Assembly: GCA_019894765.1 (NCBI GenBank) | Contig: JAGXNT010000018.1 | Location: 77,442 to 141,441, forward strand | Direction of reading: 5' to 3' | Origin: Candidatus Heimdallarchaeota archaeon | GTDB lineage: Archaea > Asgardarchaeota > Heimdallarchaeia > JABLTI01 | DNA: 64,000 bases | Part shown: piece by piece, positions 42,771-50,038 of the stretch | Layout of the letters: every line of letters starts with the position of its first letter | How positions within the stretch are numbered: position 1 is the stretch's first letter | Translations under genes and position numbers: made by a program | Notes under the pieces: generated by a model | Told to the model about the DNA's origin: nothing | The model's database searches: none | What the model saw: the letters and a program-made list of their open reading frames with translations, nothing else

Positions 42771-43724
42771 ATGGGAAAGAAATTCAAGGGAATTGGTTGC
42801 CCCTGTGTAACACCTTTTGATGAAGACGGAGCACTTGATCTAACCAAGCTTCGAGAACTCATTGATTTCTTAATTAACAGTGAAATAAACGCAATAATTC
42901 CTGCGAGTAATTGTGGTGAATCATATACATTAACAGATACAGAATATCATCTACTAATCGACACTGTAATTGACCAAGTGAATAATGCTGTGCCAATTTA
43001 TGTTGGCTTACCAACAGAATCCACTTCTCAGATACTCTCAATAGCTAAATACGCTACAGATGCAGGAGTAGATGGATTAGTATTATATCCCCCACGAATC
43101 CCAAGTCTAACTATCCAAGAATTAGTGAATCATATTGAGCTAATAAGTTCTAAAGTTAATTGCAATTTGCTCGTTGTTAACGATCCCGATCATTGTAAAC
43201 TTGATTTATCGGTTGAGTTAATTAGTAAAATATCAAAATTCAATAATGTTGTAGGACTTGTAGAGCTAAGCAGTGATTTCAAGAAAATACCGAAAATAAG
43301 CGCACAAGTCAGCGATGGATTTTTGGTTTACACAGGTCGAGGTCTATTAGTACCCCAAGCAATAAAAGAAGGTGGGGTAGAAGGAGCAATTGTTCCAAGT
43401 GCAAATGTTGTGCCAAATCTTTTGAGTGAATTATATGAAGCATACAATGTAGAAGTGAAAGATCGATTTGAAGAAATTCAAACAAAATTAATTCCTTTAG
43501 AAATTGGTTTGAAACTCGGTTCGTTTCCTGCTGCAATAAAAGCAGCTTTGAATATGTTAGGAATAAGTGTAGGCAATCCAAGAAACCCGATTTCTTCCTT
43601 ATCTGAAGGAGATCTTGAAAAATTGCGAAACATTTTGATTAGTGCTGGTTGTTTACGCCCTCCAGCAACAGATGAAGAACCTGAAAGTACTCCAGCTGAA
43701 AAAGAAAATAAGAAAGCAAAATAA
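42771..43724 (+). CDS. DapA/NanA-fold protein lacking the Schiff-base lysine
   Basis: The fold is clearly that of dihydrodipicolinate synthase/N-acetylneuraminate lyase: KGIGCPCVTPFDEDGALDLTKLREL, IYVGLPTESTSQILSIAKYATDAGVDGLVLYPP and YTGRGLLVPQAIKEGGVEGAIVPSANVVP. The active site, however, is changed. The lysine expected in VVGIK is Val164 (VVGLVEL), the tyrosine of YNVP is replaced (VVNDPD), and GTTGE is ASNCGE. So it cannot form the usual Schiff base and probably is not a standard lyase. The C-terminal tail is acidic and lysine-rich (ATDEEPESTPAEKENKKAK). Length (317) is a little above DapA's usual ~292. Confidence 0.8.
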   Translation: MGKKFKGIGCPCVTPFDEDGALDLTKLRELIDFLINSEINAIIPASNCGESYTLTDTEYHLLIDTVIDQVNNAVPIYVGLPTESTSQILSIAKYATDAGVDGLVLYPPRIPSLTIQELVNHIELISSKVNCNLLVVNDPDHCKLDLSVELISKISKFNNVVGLVELSSDFKKIPKISAQVSDGFLVYTGRGLLVPQAIKEGGVEGAIVPSANVVPNLLSELYEAYNVEVKDRFEEIQTKLIPLEIGLKLGSFPAAIKAALNMLGISVGNPRNPISSLSEGDLEKLRNILISAGCLRPPATDEEPESTPAEKENKKAK

Positions 43725-43752
43725 ATATCTATCTTAAAAAGAGTGTCCAAAA

Positions 43753-45036
43753 ATGACTTTTTTCGACGTCTATGAAATTATCATTCCGATCCTAACAATT
43801 TTAGCTTTATTGTATGCTGGTATAGAAGATCTCTTGTTTCGAGAAGTTCGAAGAGAAATCGTATGGATTCTTATGATTGGAATTGGGATTATACTTGATG
43901 TTGTTTATATTGTCTTATTCGATGGCAATTTCTATGAACCACTTGCGAAAATTTTACTTACTATAGTCATTGGTTTCATATTTGGTTTCGTTTTATTTTA
44001 TTTCGGAGTGTGGGGAGGTGCTGATACGAAAGCACTTTGGGCTCTCTCAGTTTTAACTCCTATTCATCCCCTTGGAGGAAATATCCTGGGCGTTGATATT
44101 GGACAAGAGATTCTTATAATAAACTCATCAGTTTTTTCAATTCTCATTAACTCTGGATTAATAGCCCTATTATATCCCTTAATTCTAATGATTGTGAATA
44201 CTGTAACTGCTGCTAGGGGGTCTTTATTTGATGAAGTGAGAGGGTCAGGATCAGAAAAAATGCGATGTTTTATGTTTGGGTACAAGAAGAAAGTAGCTAA
44301 AATAAATCATAAGAGAATGCATTTCGATTTTCTTGAAGAATTACCTAAAAAACAATTTCAAGGAAAATTCACAGGCAATTTTGAAGGCAAAGCTGATGGA
44401 AAATTCACCGGAATTTTCAGTGGAAAAATCGATGGTGAAATTACTGGGACAATAATTGGGAAATTATTCAAAACAATCGATAAATCATTTGATGAGATGA
44501 ACGTTGAAGATGTTATAAAAAACGCAAATAAAATCGTTGAAGCTCACTCCATCGAATCTGATGATGAAGATGAGAAACCAAACCTAGTACTACTAAAATA
44601 TCGTGAGTTATTCGCCAAGGAAAAGAAAGAATCCCAATTAACTGATTCTGAGACTTTAATCATTAGTGATGGAATTTTTCATGGCCCTATTGAAGGAATA
44701 TTTATTGGAACAATCGATGGTTTCTTTTCCGGAAAGTTTACTGGTGATTTACTTGGTAAACTTGAAGGAGATTTTGCAGGGGCATCATCAAAAGGCAAGT
44801 TATCTGGAGAAAAATCAGGTGATATTAGTGAGTGGCAATTAAAGCTTCGTTTTGGTTTAGATGACGAATATGTTATGGAACGAAGACAATTACGCACTTT
44901 ATGGCAGTTACAATCTCATAAAAAGGAGACTGTTTGGGTTACACCTGGATTACCTTTTGTTTCCTTTATGTTAGTTGGTTACATCCTTTATCTGATATTT
45001 GATAATTTAGCCATCTTTTTGTTCGCTCTCACCTAA
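43753..45036 (+). CDS. FlaK/PibD-like prepilin (A24) peptidase with glycine-repeat cytoplasmic insert
   Basis: The N-terminal ~150 residues hold several TM helices and the aspartates of archaeal prepilin/preflagellin peptidases: D26 in AGIEDLLFREV and D91 in WGGADTKALWALS. Such enzymes cut class III signal peptides of pilins and archaellins. Residues ~190-235 and ~310-370 then contain many G-x-[FIL]-x-G units (GKFTGNFEGKADGKFTGIFSGKIDGEITG and IFHGPIEGIFIGTIDGFFSGKFTGD), which should form a short beta-solenoid; a charged linker separates them. A final TM helix (FVSFMLVGYILYLIFDNLAIFLFAL) closes the protein. Normal FlaK is ~230-250 residues, so 427 is far over. No pilin or archaellin gene is in the window. 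Confidence 0.75.
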   Translation: MTFFDVYEIIIPILTILALLYAGIEDLLFREVRREIVWILMIGIGIILDVVYIVLFDGNFYEPLAKILLTIVIGFIFGFVLFYFGVWGGADTKALWALSVLTPIHPLGGNILGVDIGQEILIINSSVFSILINSGLIALLYPLILMIVNTVTAARGSLFDEVRGSGSEKMRCFMFGYKKKVAKINHKRMHFDFLEELPKKQFQGKFTGNFEGKADGKFTGIFSGKIDGEITGTIIGKLFKTIDKSFDEMNVEDVIKNANKIVEAHSIESDDEDEKPNLVLLKYRELFAKEKKESQLTDSETLIISDGIFHGPIEGIFIGTIDGFFSGKFTGDLLGKLEGDFAGASSKGKLSGEKSGDISEWQLKLRFGLDDEYVMERRQLRTLWQLQSHKKETVWVTPGLPFVSFMLVGYILYLIFDNLAIFLFALT

Positions 45037-45090
45037 ACTTCACAGAAGATAAAAAACAATACACGAAATTAAAAAAACTATCGAAGGTTT

Positions 45091-45100
45091 TTTTATATAG
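45091..45100 (+). promoter_or_regulatory. TATA element of the flavoprotein gene, very short leader
   Basis: TTTTATATAG at 45091-45100 is a strong TATA match. Transcription should start about 25 bases later, near 45121, leaving only a few bases before ATG 45129. This points to leaderless or nearly leaderless translation. Confidence 0.55.
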
Positions 45101-45128
45101 TAAATAAATAGCATCAAGGTAAGAAACA

Positions 45129-46511
45129 ATGGATGATTTTGTTATTGTTGGTGCAGGCCCCGCGGGAATCTTTTGTGCACTCGAATTGCTAAAACAAGGC
45201 TACAAGAAGATTACAATAATTGATCGGGGAAAGGAAGTTTTCAAGCGTAGATGCCCTAGGAGAGAAAATAACACTGAATGTGCCGCATGCAAAATATGTG
45301 ACATTACAAGTGGTTTTGGTGGTTCTGGTGCTTGGTCTGATGGTAAAATCACTAAAGATGTTACTGGAACTGTAGGGGGCTGGATGAGTGATTTTCTTAC
45401 ATTAGATGAATTAGCTGAACTTACTGAATATGTGGATCAAAATATTCTTACCTTCAGTAATGGCGGGGATAGATACTTTAGTCCAGATCCCGAATTCGCG
45501 GAAAAAATGGATAGTAAATGTCGAAAGGAGAATATGCGTTTAATTACTTATCCAATTCGTCATTTAGGCACTGATAATGCTGCTGCAATTATGGATAATA
45601 TTTACAAGTTCTTGAAAGATAAAATTAACATTGTATTGAAAACAAAAGTGGATAAAATCCTTGTGGAAGATGGAAAAGCAGTAGGTGTTTCAACAACCAA
45701 CGGTGATGTGTATAAAGCGAAGAAAATTGTCATGGGAGTTGGAAGAGGTGGAACCAACTGGTTGAAATCCGAATGTGACAGATTAGGCATCTCTTACTCG
45801 AACAATGCAGTCGATATTGGTGTTCGAGTTGAGACCTTGAAAGAATATTGTGATGAATTTACGGATAATCTCTATGAATTCAAAATCGAATTTGTAACAC
45901 AAACTTACGAAGATAGTGTCCGAACATTTTGTGTTTGTCCAGAGGGATATGTTACAACAGAACGCTATGATGAAACCACCTGTGTAAATGGTGAGAGTCG
46001 CACTGATATTAAGAGTCCAAATACGAATTTCGCAATATTAGTAACATGTAATTTTACTGAACCTTTCAAGCAACCAATACAATATGCAAAACATGTAGCA
46101 AATCTCGCTAATATGCTATCAGGTGGAAACTCAGTTCTTATTCAAAGATTTGAGGATCTGAAAAATGGTCGTCGCTCTACTCCTGAAAGATTATCCCGAT
46201 CAGTAATTAAACCCACTCTCGAGAGTGCAGTAGCAGGCGATATTAGTTTTGCAATGCCTTCACGAGTTATGAGTGATTTAAGAGACTTCTTAACTCACTT
46301 AAATGGTATCATGCCTGGAATTGATGGTCCTAATACTCTGTTTTATGCTCCGGAAATTAAGCTCTACAGTATTCGTATAGATTTAACAAATGATCTTGAA
46401 TCTAAAGACGTGAAAAACATCTACTTTGTTGGAGATGGGGCTGGAATTACTCGAGGTGTAATGCACAGTGCCATTTCCGGTATCGTAGTTGCTAGAGCGA
46501 ATAAGAAATAA
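45129..46511 (+). CDS. FAD-dependent dehydrogenase (COG2509-like)
   Basis: A 460-residue flavoprotein opens with DDFVIVGAGPAGIFCALELLKQG for FAD binding, then CPRRENNTECAACKICDITSGFGGSGAWSDGK, a cysteine-rich loop seen in this family, and closes with NIYFVGDGAGITRGVMHSAISG. The family is annotated as uncharacterised FAD-dependent dehydrogenases; the substrate is unknown. A TTTTATATAG TATA box lies about 35 bases before the ATG, so the transcript probably has a leader of fewer than ten bases. It converges with the phosphoesterase gene. Confidence 0.82.
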   Translation: MDDFVIVGAGPAGIFCALELLKQGYKKITIIDRGKEVFKRRCPRRENNTECAACKICDITSGFGGSGAWSDGKITKDVTGTVGGWMSDFLTLDELAELTEYVDQNILTFSNGGDRYFSPDPEFAEKMDSKCRKENMRLITYPIRHLGTDNAAAIMDNIYKFLKDKINIVLKTKVDKILVEDGKAVGVSTTNGDVYKAKKIVMGVGRGGTNWLKSECDRLGISYSNNAVDIGVRVETLKEYCDEFTDNLYEFKIEFVTQTYEDSVRTFCVCPEGYVTTERYDETTCVNGESRTDIKSPNTNFAILVTCNFTEPFKQPIQYAKHVANLANMLSGGNSVLIQRFEDLKNGRRSTPERLSRSVIKPTLESAVAGDISFAMPSRVMSDLRDFLTHLNGIMPGIDGPNTLFYAPEIKLYSIRIDLTNDLESKDVKNIYFVGDGAGITRGVMHSAISGIVVARANKK

Positions 46512-46534
46512 CAGCTTATAAGAAAGAATCTTCC

Positions 46535-47368
46535 TTATTTCTTCTTTTCTTTCATTTCTTCATCGAAAGCTTGACGGGCTTCTTGTAAATGCTCTATCGT
46601 ACCAATTAGCACACCATCAAGAGTAAAAACTTCTGCATTGTTAAAATCAATGCCATCCCTCATTAAAACAATTGAATTAAAGAACTTCCCATCTACTGAG
46701 TAGCCATCAATATATCTATTAAAAGCTGGAATAATGATGTGAATTCTTTCTTGTTCATTATTGTTTTGTCGCCATTTGGCTTTTACCCAGACCTTTTCAG
46801 TTATCTTAGTTCCAATGCTCTCTCTAAATGTGTATGCAGGATGTGCGTGAGCAGAAATAGTGATATCAGCAGTAATAACATCTAATGCCGGATTCGCGTG
46901 CCCATGCCAAAGACCAATTGTTTTTCCGGAAACCCTTTCTTTAATGCATAAGCCTGTGGATGCGATAACTTCTACATTCTTTGGTAACAATTCCTCTACT
47001 TTTCCATCATGATTGCCTTTTATGATCGTCACCCTTGTTAATTTCAACATTTTTTGTAGAAAATTCCAAATCCTCCCAGCTATAGGGTGTGAAGATCCAA
47101 ATATCTCATCTTTAAAATCCCCTACAATAATAACTCTTCTTGGTTTTTGTTGTTTAATTAATTCTAAAAGATCCTCTTCCGCTTGTTTTGAAATGGGAAT
47201 AATAATTCCCTTTTTATTTTGGCTGTAAACATAACCTAAATGCAAATCAGAAATAACTAACGTTTTCCCATGCTTTTCCTCATTTAAGAGAATCGCAGGT
47301 TTCCCTGGAATCATCAAAGAGGATGTTGCATTAGTTTTAGAATCATTAGTCTCTTTGTCCATTCGCAT
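46535..47368 (-). CDS. Calcineurin-like metallophosphoesterase (archaeal COG1407-like)
   Basis: The dinuclear metal site is complete: SDLHLGY, VGDFKDE, KGNHDGKVEE, LWHGHANP and SAHAHPAY give the D-H, D, N-H-D and H/H ligands. Some members of this archaeal group are annotated as ICC-like phosphoesterases, but the substrate is unknown. The N-terminal ~30 residues (MRMDKETNDSKTNATSSLM) are low-complexity. The start may be ATG 47368 or 47362; GGAG lies directly upstream. It follows the longin-domain gene by 38 bases on the same strand and may share its transcript. Confidence 0.88.
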   Translation of the reverse strand: MRMDKETNDSKTNATSSLMIPGKPAILLNEEKHGKTLVISDLHLGYVYSQNKKGIIIPISKQAEEDLLELIKQQKPRRVIIVGDFKDEIFGSSHPIAGRIWNFLQKMLKLTRVTIIKGNHDGKVEELLPKNVEVIASTGLCIKERVSGKTIGLWHGHANPALDVITADITISAHAHPAYTFRESIGTKITEKVWVKAKWRQNNNEQERIHIIIPAFNRYIDGYSVDGKFFNSIVLMRDGIDFNNAEVFTLDGVLIGTIEHLQEARQAFDEEMKEKKK

Positions 47369-47406
47369 TTAGCTCCTTGGTATAACTACAATTACGCCTA
47401 GTATTC

Positions 47407-48486
47407 TTAAAATATTGCAATTAGTTTCACAAAAAGTAAATCTATAAGGAGCTCTAAACCTTCTCTTCTTACTCCTACTAAATTGAAAAAATCTGAAAGT
47501 CTTTTACCATCAAAATCAACTTCATTTAAACATTTTATCCATTCACCATGTGTTTCCTTCATTTTTTCATATTGTTCAGCAAACGCTTCAGTCTTAAATT
47601 CAGTAATTGTGAAATTATCCATAGAAACTAAATACTGGAGAAATGGAAGATAATATTCAATATCCACTTTTTCATCTAACAAACGATCTAGGAATTCAAC
47701 AGCTACTAATAATCTTTCATTAAGGATCTTACCAGATGGAAGGGCATCAAAAATTCTTAACAAAAGGTCAGCTCCAATTTCCAATCCTTCAGGTGCATCA
47801 TATTGTAAATCTACTAAAATCGAGTATCTGCTGGATTCCCATGCAAATTGACGACCGACTAAATCGTTTACTTTGCTGAATCCTTCTACCAAAGACACAA
47901 TTGTTTTGGTTTGAGTTTCTTTATCAATTAAGGTTAATTTATTAAAAACTCGTAATTTATTACTCATTAGTAGGAATTGCTTGTCCTGTGATTTTTCATT
48001 ATGTTGAGTTTTTTCTTCTTCTTCGTGGAGAAGTAGCTGTATCTGCTTCTTTTTTGTGTTTTTCAAAGAGCTATCCTTTGAAACAGTCATGTAATTAGGA
48101 AAATCTGTGATTGTTTGTAATAGTTCATTAAGCATCTTGAAGTACGGTTTACCATCGCTATTTTTCTTACAATACGAGATAATCTGATCTAACATCGCCT
48201 CAGCTTTATCAAGCTCTATCGTAGTGTTAGTAATTAATGCAATACCAAATTGCCTTTTTTTTCGGGTAAAATTTGGATCTCTTAAAGCTAGGGTTTTTGC
48301 ATATACAGTATTTTTCTCAATTTTCCGAACTGAGAATTCAGTGGCACGAATAATCCACATTAGAAATTGTTCAAATTCCAGATTTTGTGGAAAAACATAA
48401 CTCGTTGGTTGTTTCTTCCGTAATACTGGTCCTTTCATTGAATCAAATTCGACTAATAATGCAATTTTGTTTTCACCTTGGTCCAC
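47407..48486 (-). CDS. Longin-like domain protein next to a Rag-like GTPase
   Basis: The N-terminal ~150 residues open with IALLVEFDSMKGPVLRKK, close to the F-x-x-x-x-GP signature at the start of longin domains in NPRL2, folliculin, DENN and AVL9 proteins, the regulators of small GTPases in eukaryotes. A charged linker (residues ~143-170: EEEEKTQHNEKSQDK) separates a C-terminal ~190-residue helical part (LDRLLDEKVDIEYYLPFLQYLVSMDNFTI). I cannot assign the C-terminal part. GTG 48486 follows AAGGTG by eight bases. It lies 61 bases downstream of the GTPase gene on the same strand, so they are probably cotranscribed and interact. Confidence 0.6.
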   Translation of the reverse strand: MDQGENKIALLVEFDSMKGPVLRKKQPTSYVFPQNLEFEQFLMWIIRATEFSVRKIEKNTVYAKTLALRDPNFTRKKRQFGIALITNTTIELDKAEAMLDQIISYCKKNSDGKPYFKMLNELLQTITDFPNYMTVSKDSSLKNTKKKQIQLLLHEEEEKTQHNEKSQDKQFLLMSNKLRVFNKLTLIDKETQTKTIVSLVEGFSKVNDLVGRQFAWESSRYSILVDLQYDAPEGLEIGADLLLRIFDALPSGKILNERLLVAVEFLDRLLDEKVDIEYYLPFLQYLVSMDNFTITEFKTEAFAEQYEKMKETHGEWIKCLNEVDFDGKRLSDFFNLVGVRREGLELLIDLLFVKLIAIF

Positions 48487-48547
48487 TCTTTTACACCTTC
48501 TTGTTTATTTCATTCTTCGAAAAATCTCTACACTCATTTCTTTCTCA

Positions 48548-49510
48548 TTATTTCTTATAATCATTAAATGCCACCATTAATTTCTGCAAACCCTTTTTGT
48601 TCACTAATCTGGTCATACCAATATTTGCCAAAGGGTTACCAATAAAGAGAGCTAAATAATCTCGTTTTGAACAGTTTATTCGAGAGATTAAGCTATATCC
48701 CTTCTCATTCTCCTCCTCCAAGATAACAATCTTTACACCATCAATTTCTAATTCATCTTGGAAATCTTCTGTTGCAGAGAAAATTTTGGCAACATAAGCA
48801 GCATAAATTATTGTGTTTTCTTCTCCTGTAAATGATTCCCCAATAAGTAAACCATTGGAATCAGTTATTAGTACAATCCTAGCCCGTACCTTATCTCTAA
48901 TCCATTCTGCTAGTTGATCAAAATCAATTCTCGTAGTACCAACATGTTTTGCTATTGCTTTTACAAAAGGTTCATGGATGGTTTCGGGCTGAGTAACCGT
49001 TGTCTCAAAAATTTTGAATTGCACAACAATTCCTGGAAACAGTTGCTTCAGTGGTTCTAGGATTTGTTCTTTTATAGTCATACTATCAATTGCATCTCCT
49101 AAATCTTGCTTATGAGCAAAAAGTAAGAAATTTTTGCATTCAGGAGAGAGATCCAATAAATCTTCAATTGAACGTAATAATTCTTCATGCGCTTCATTAA
49201 ATCGAGAGGAATCTGATGAATCAATTACAAAAATAAAAGTACTGACATTACTAAAGTACTCATGTCGCATAGACCCATGGTATTCGTTTATCCTTAGATC
49301 TTCTTGCCCTGGAGGTACGAAGAACACGTATTGTTTTTTTAGGAAATCTTTGTTAAAAATCTCAATATCTTTACTTGGCACTCGTCGCATTGCTGCTTCT
49401 ATAGGTGTATACCTTAAGATATCTTGTATTGAACTTTTTCCTGCATTATCGAGTCCTGCAATAAGTATTTTTTCTGTTTCCAGCCCTAATTCTTGATTTC
49501 TGAGTTGCAC
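48548..49510 (-). CDS. Rag/Arf-like small GTPase with C-terminal roadblock-like domain
   Basis: The GTPase part has G1 GLDNAGKSS, G3 VPPGQEDLR and G4 AHKQDL. The HKxD form of G4 is typical of Rag/Gtr GTPases, whereas Arf and Ras have NKxD. Residues ~195-320 form an alpha/beta domain beginning DFDQLAEWIRDKVRARIVLITDSNGLLIGES, the roadblock/LC7 pattern, with HVGTTRIDFDQ as linker. Rag GTPases have the same order. GTG 49510 is supported by GGAAGG eight bases upstream, and a minus-strand TATA (ATTTTTAAAGT) lies at 49617-49628. The next gene encodes a longin-like protein. Family assignment rests on motifs only. Confidence 0.75.
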   Translation of the reverse strand: MQLRNQELGLETEKILIAGLDNAGKSSIQDILRYTPIEAAMRRVPSKDIEIFNKDFLKKQYVFFVPPGQEDLRINEYHGSMRHEYFSNVSTFIFVIDSSDSSRFNEAHEELLRSIEDLLDLSPECKNFLLFAHKQDLGDAIDSMTIKEQILEPLKQLFPGIVVQFKIFETTVTQPETIHEPFVKAIAKHVGTTRIDFDQLAEWIRDKVRARIVLITDSNGLLIGESFTGEENTIIYAAYVAKIFSATEDFQDELEIDGVKIVILEEENEKGYSLISRINCSKRDYLALFIGNPLANIGMTRLVNKKGLQKLMVAFNDYKK

Positions 49511-49709
49511 TAATGTATCCTTCCAATTTACCTTTGGTATTCAAGGTAATTCTTCAGTGAGAATTCTCTCTAATCTTCACTAATGATTATAGTAATCACT
49601 ACTACTTTCAAATGAAGACTTTAAAAATCCCCGATTTTATTTCAGTTTTATAGAAAAATATTTGACTAAGTTATTACTTATATAAATAAAGAAATAATAA
49701 AACATACTC

Positions 49710-49850
49710 ATGTCAAAAAGCCGATATCAGGGGATGAAAAGTAGAATAATTCGTGTCTTTGGTCCAGCTAAATTCATCTGTTATAGTTCATATTCATTCT
49801 CATCAGTGCCTTTTCAAATTAAAACCGCAGTCAACATCATCATTTACTGA
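49710..49850 (+). CDS. Possible leaderless 46-residue small protein
   Basis: ATG 49710 stands about 25 bases after the centre of a strong TATA element, the place where archaeal transcription starts, so the AUG could be the first base of the RNA. The basic N-terminus begins MSKSRYQGMKSRIIRVFGPA, and the C-terminal half is serine- and aromatic-rich. I do not recognise it. Coding is not proven. Confidence 0.3.
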   Translation: MSKSRYQGMKSRIIRVFGPAKFICYSSYSFSSVPFQIKTAVNIIIY

Positions 49851-49918
49851 TATATTACCTGCTACATAGCATACAAATAGTCGAAATTACTTAAAGCAGA
49901 AAATCCGTACCTCGTAGC

Positions 49919-49930
49919 AATATTTAAAAG
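49919..49930 (+). promoter_or_regulatory. TATA element of the rpoB operon
   Basis: AATATTTAAAAG at 49919-49930 would place transcription start near 49950 and give an 85-90 base leader. GTGAGG (50024-50029) is the ribosome-binding site for ATG 50039. Confidence 0.5.
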
Positions 49931-50038
49931 AGTATAAAGAACGAAATGTCTCTGTCGCTCTTCCAGCAGCAAGTAAAAAATTACCTTTTTGGCATCAAAA
50001 CACCGTCCTAGAAGACCGTGTCAGTGAGGCAAAAATGA

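Larger units (their letters stand above)
49511..50038. other. Divergent promoter region between the Rag-like operon and rpoB, with a possible small gene
   Basis: The 528 bases hold the minus-strand TATA of the GTPase operon (49617-49628), a strong plus-strand TATA (CTTATATAAATA at 49677-49688) followed exactly by a 46-codon frame at 49710, and the rpoB TATA (49919-49930). No rpoH gene is found here, although it usually precedes rpoB. Confidence 0.55.

Noticed and set aside
49783..49848. C/D-box-like motifs (ATGATGA and CTGATGA) on the minus strand
   Set aside because: The spacing between the C and D' boxes is about 30 bases, too long for an archaeal C/D guide RNA, and the terminal stem is missing.
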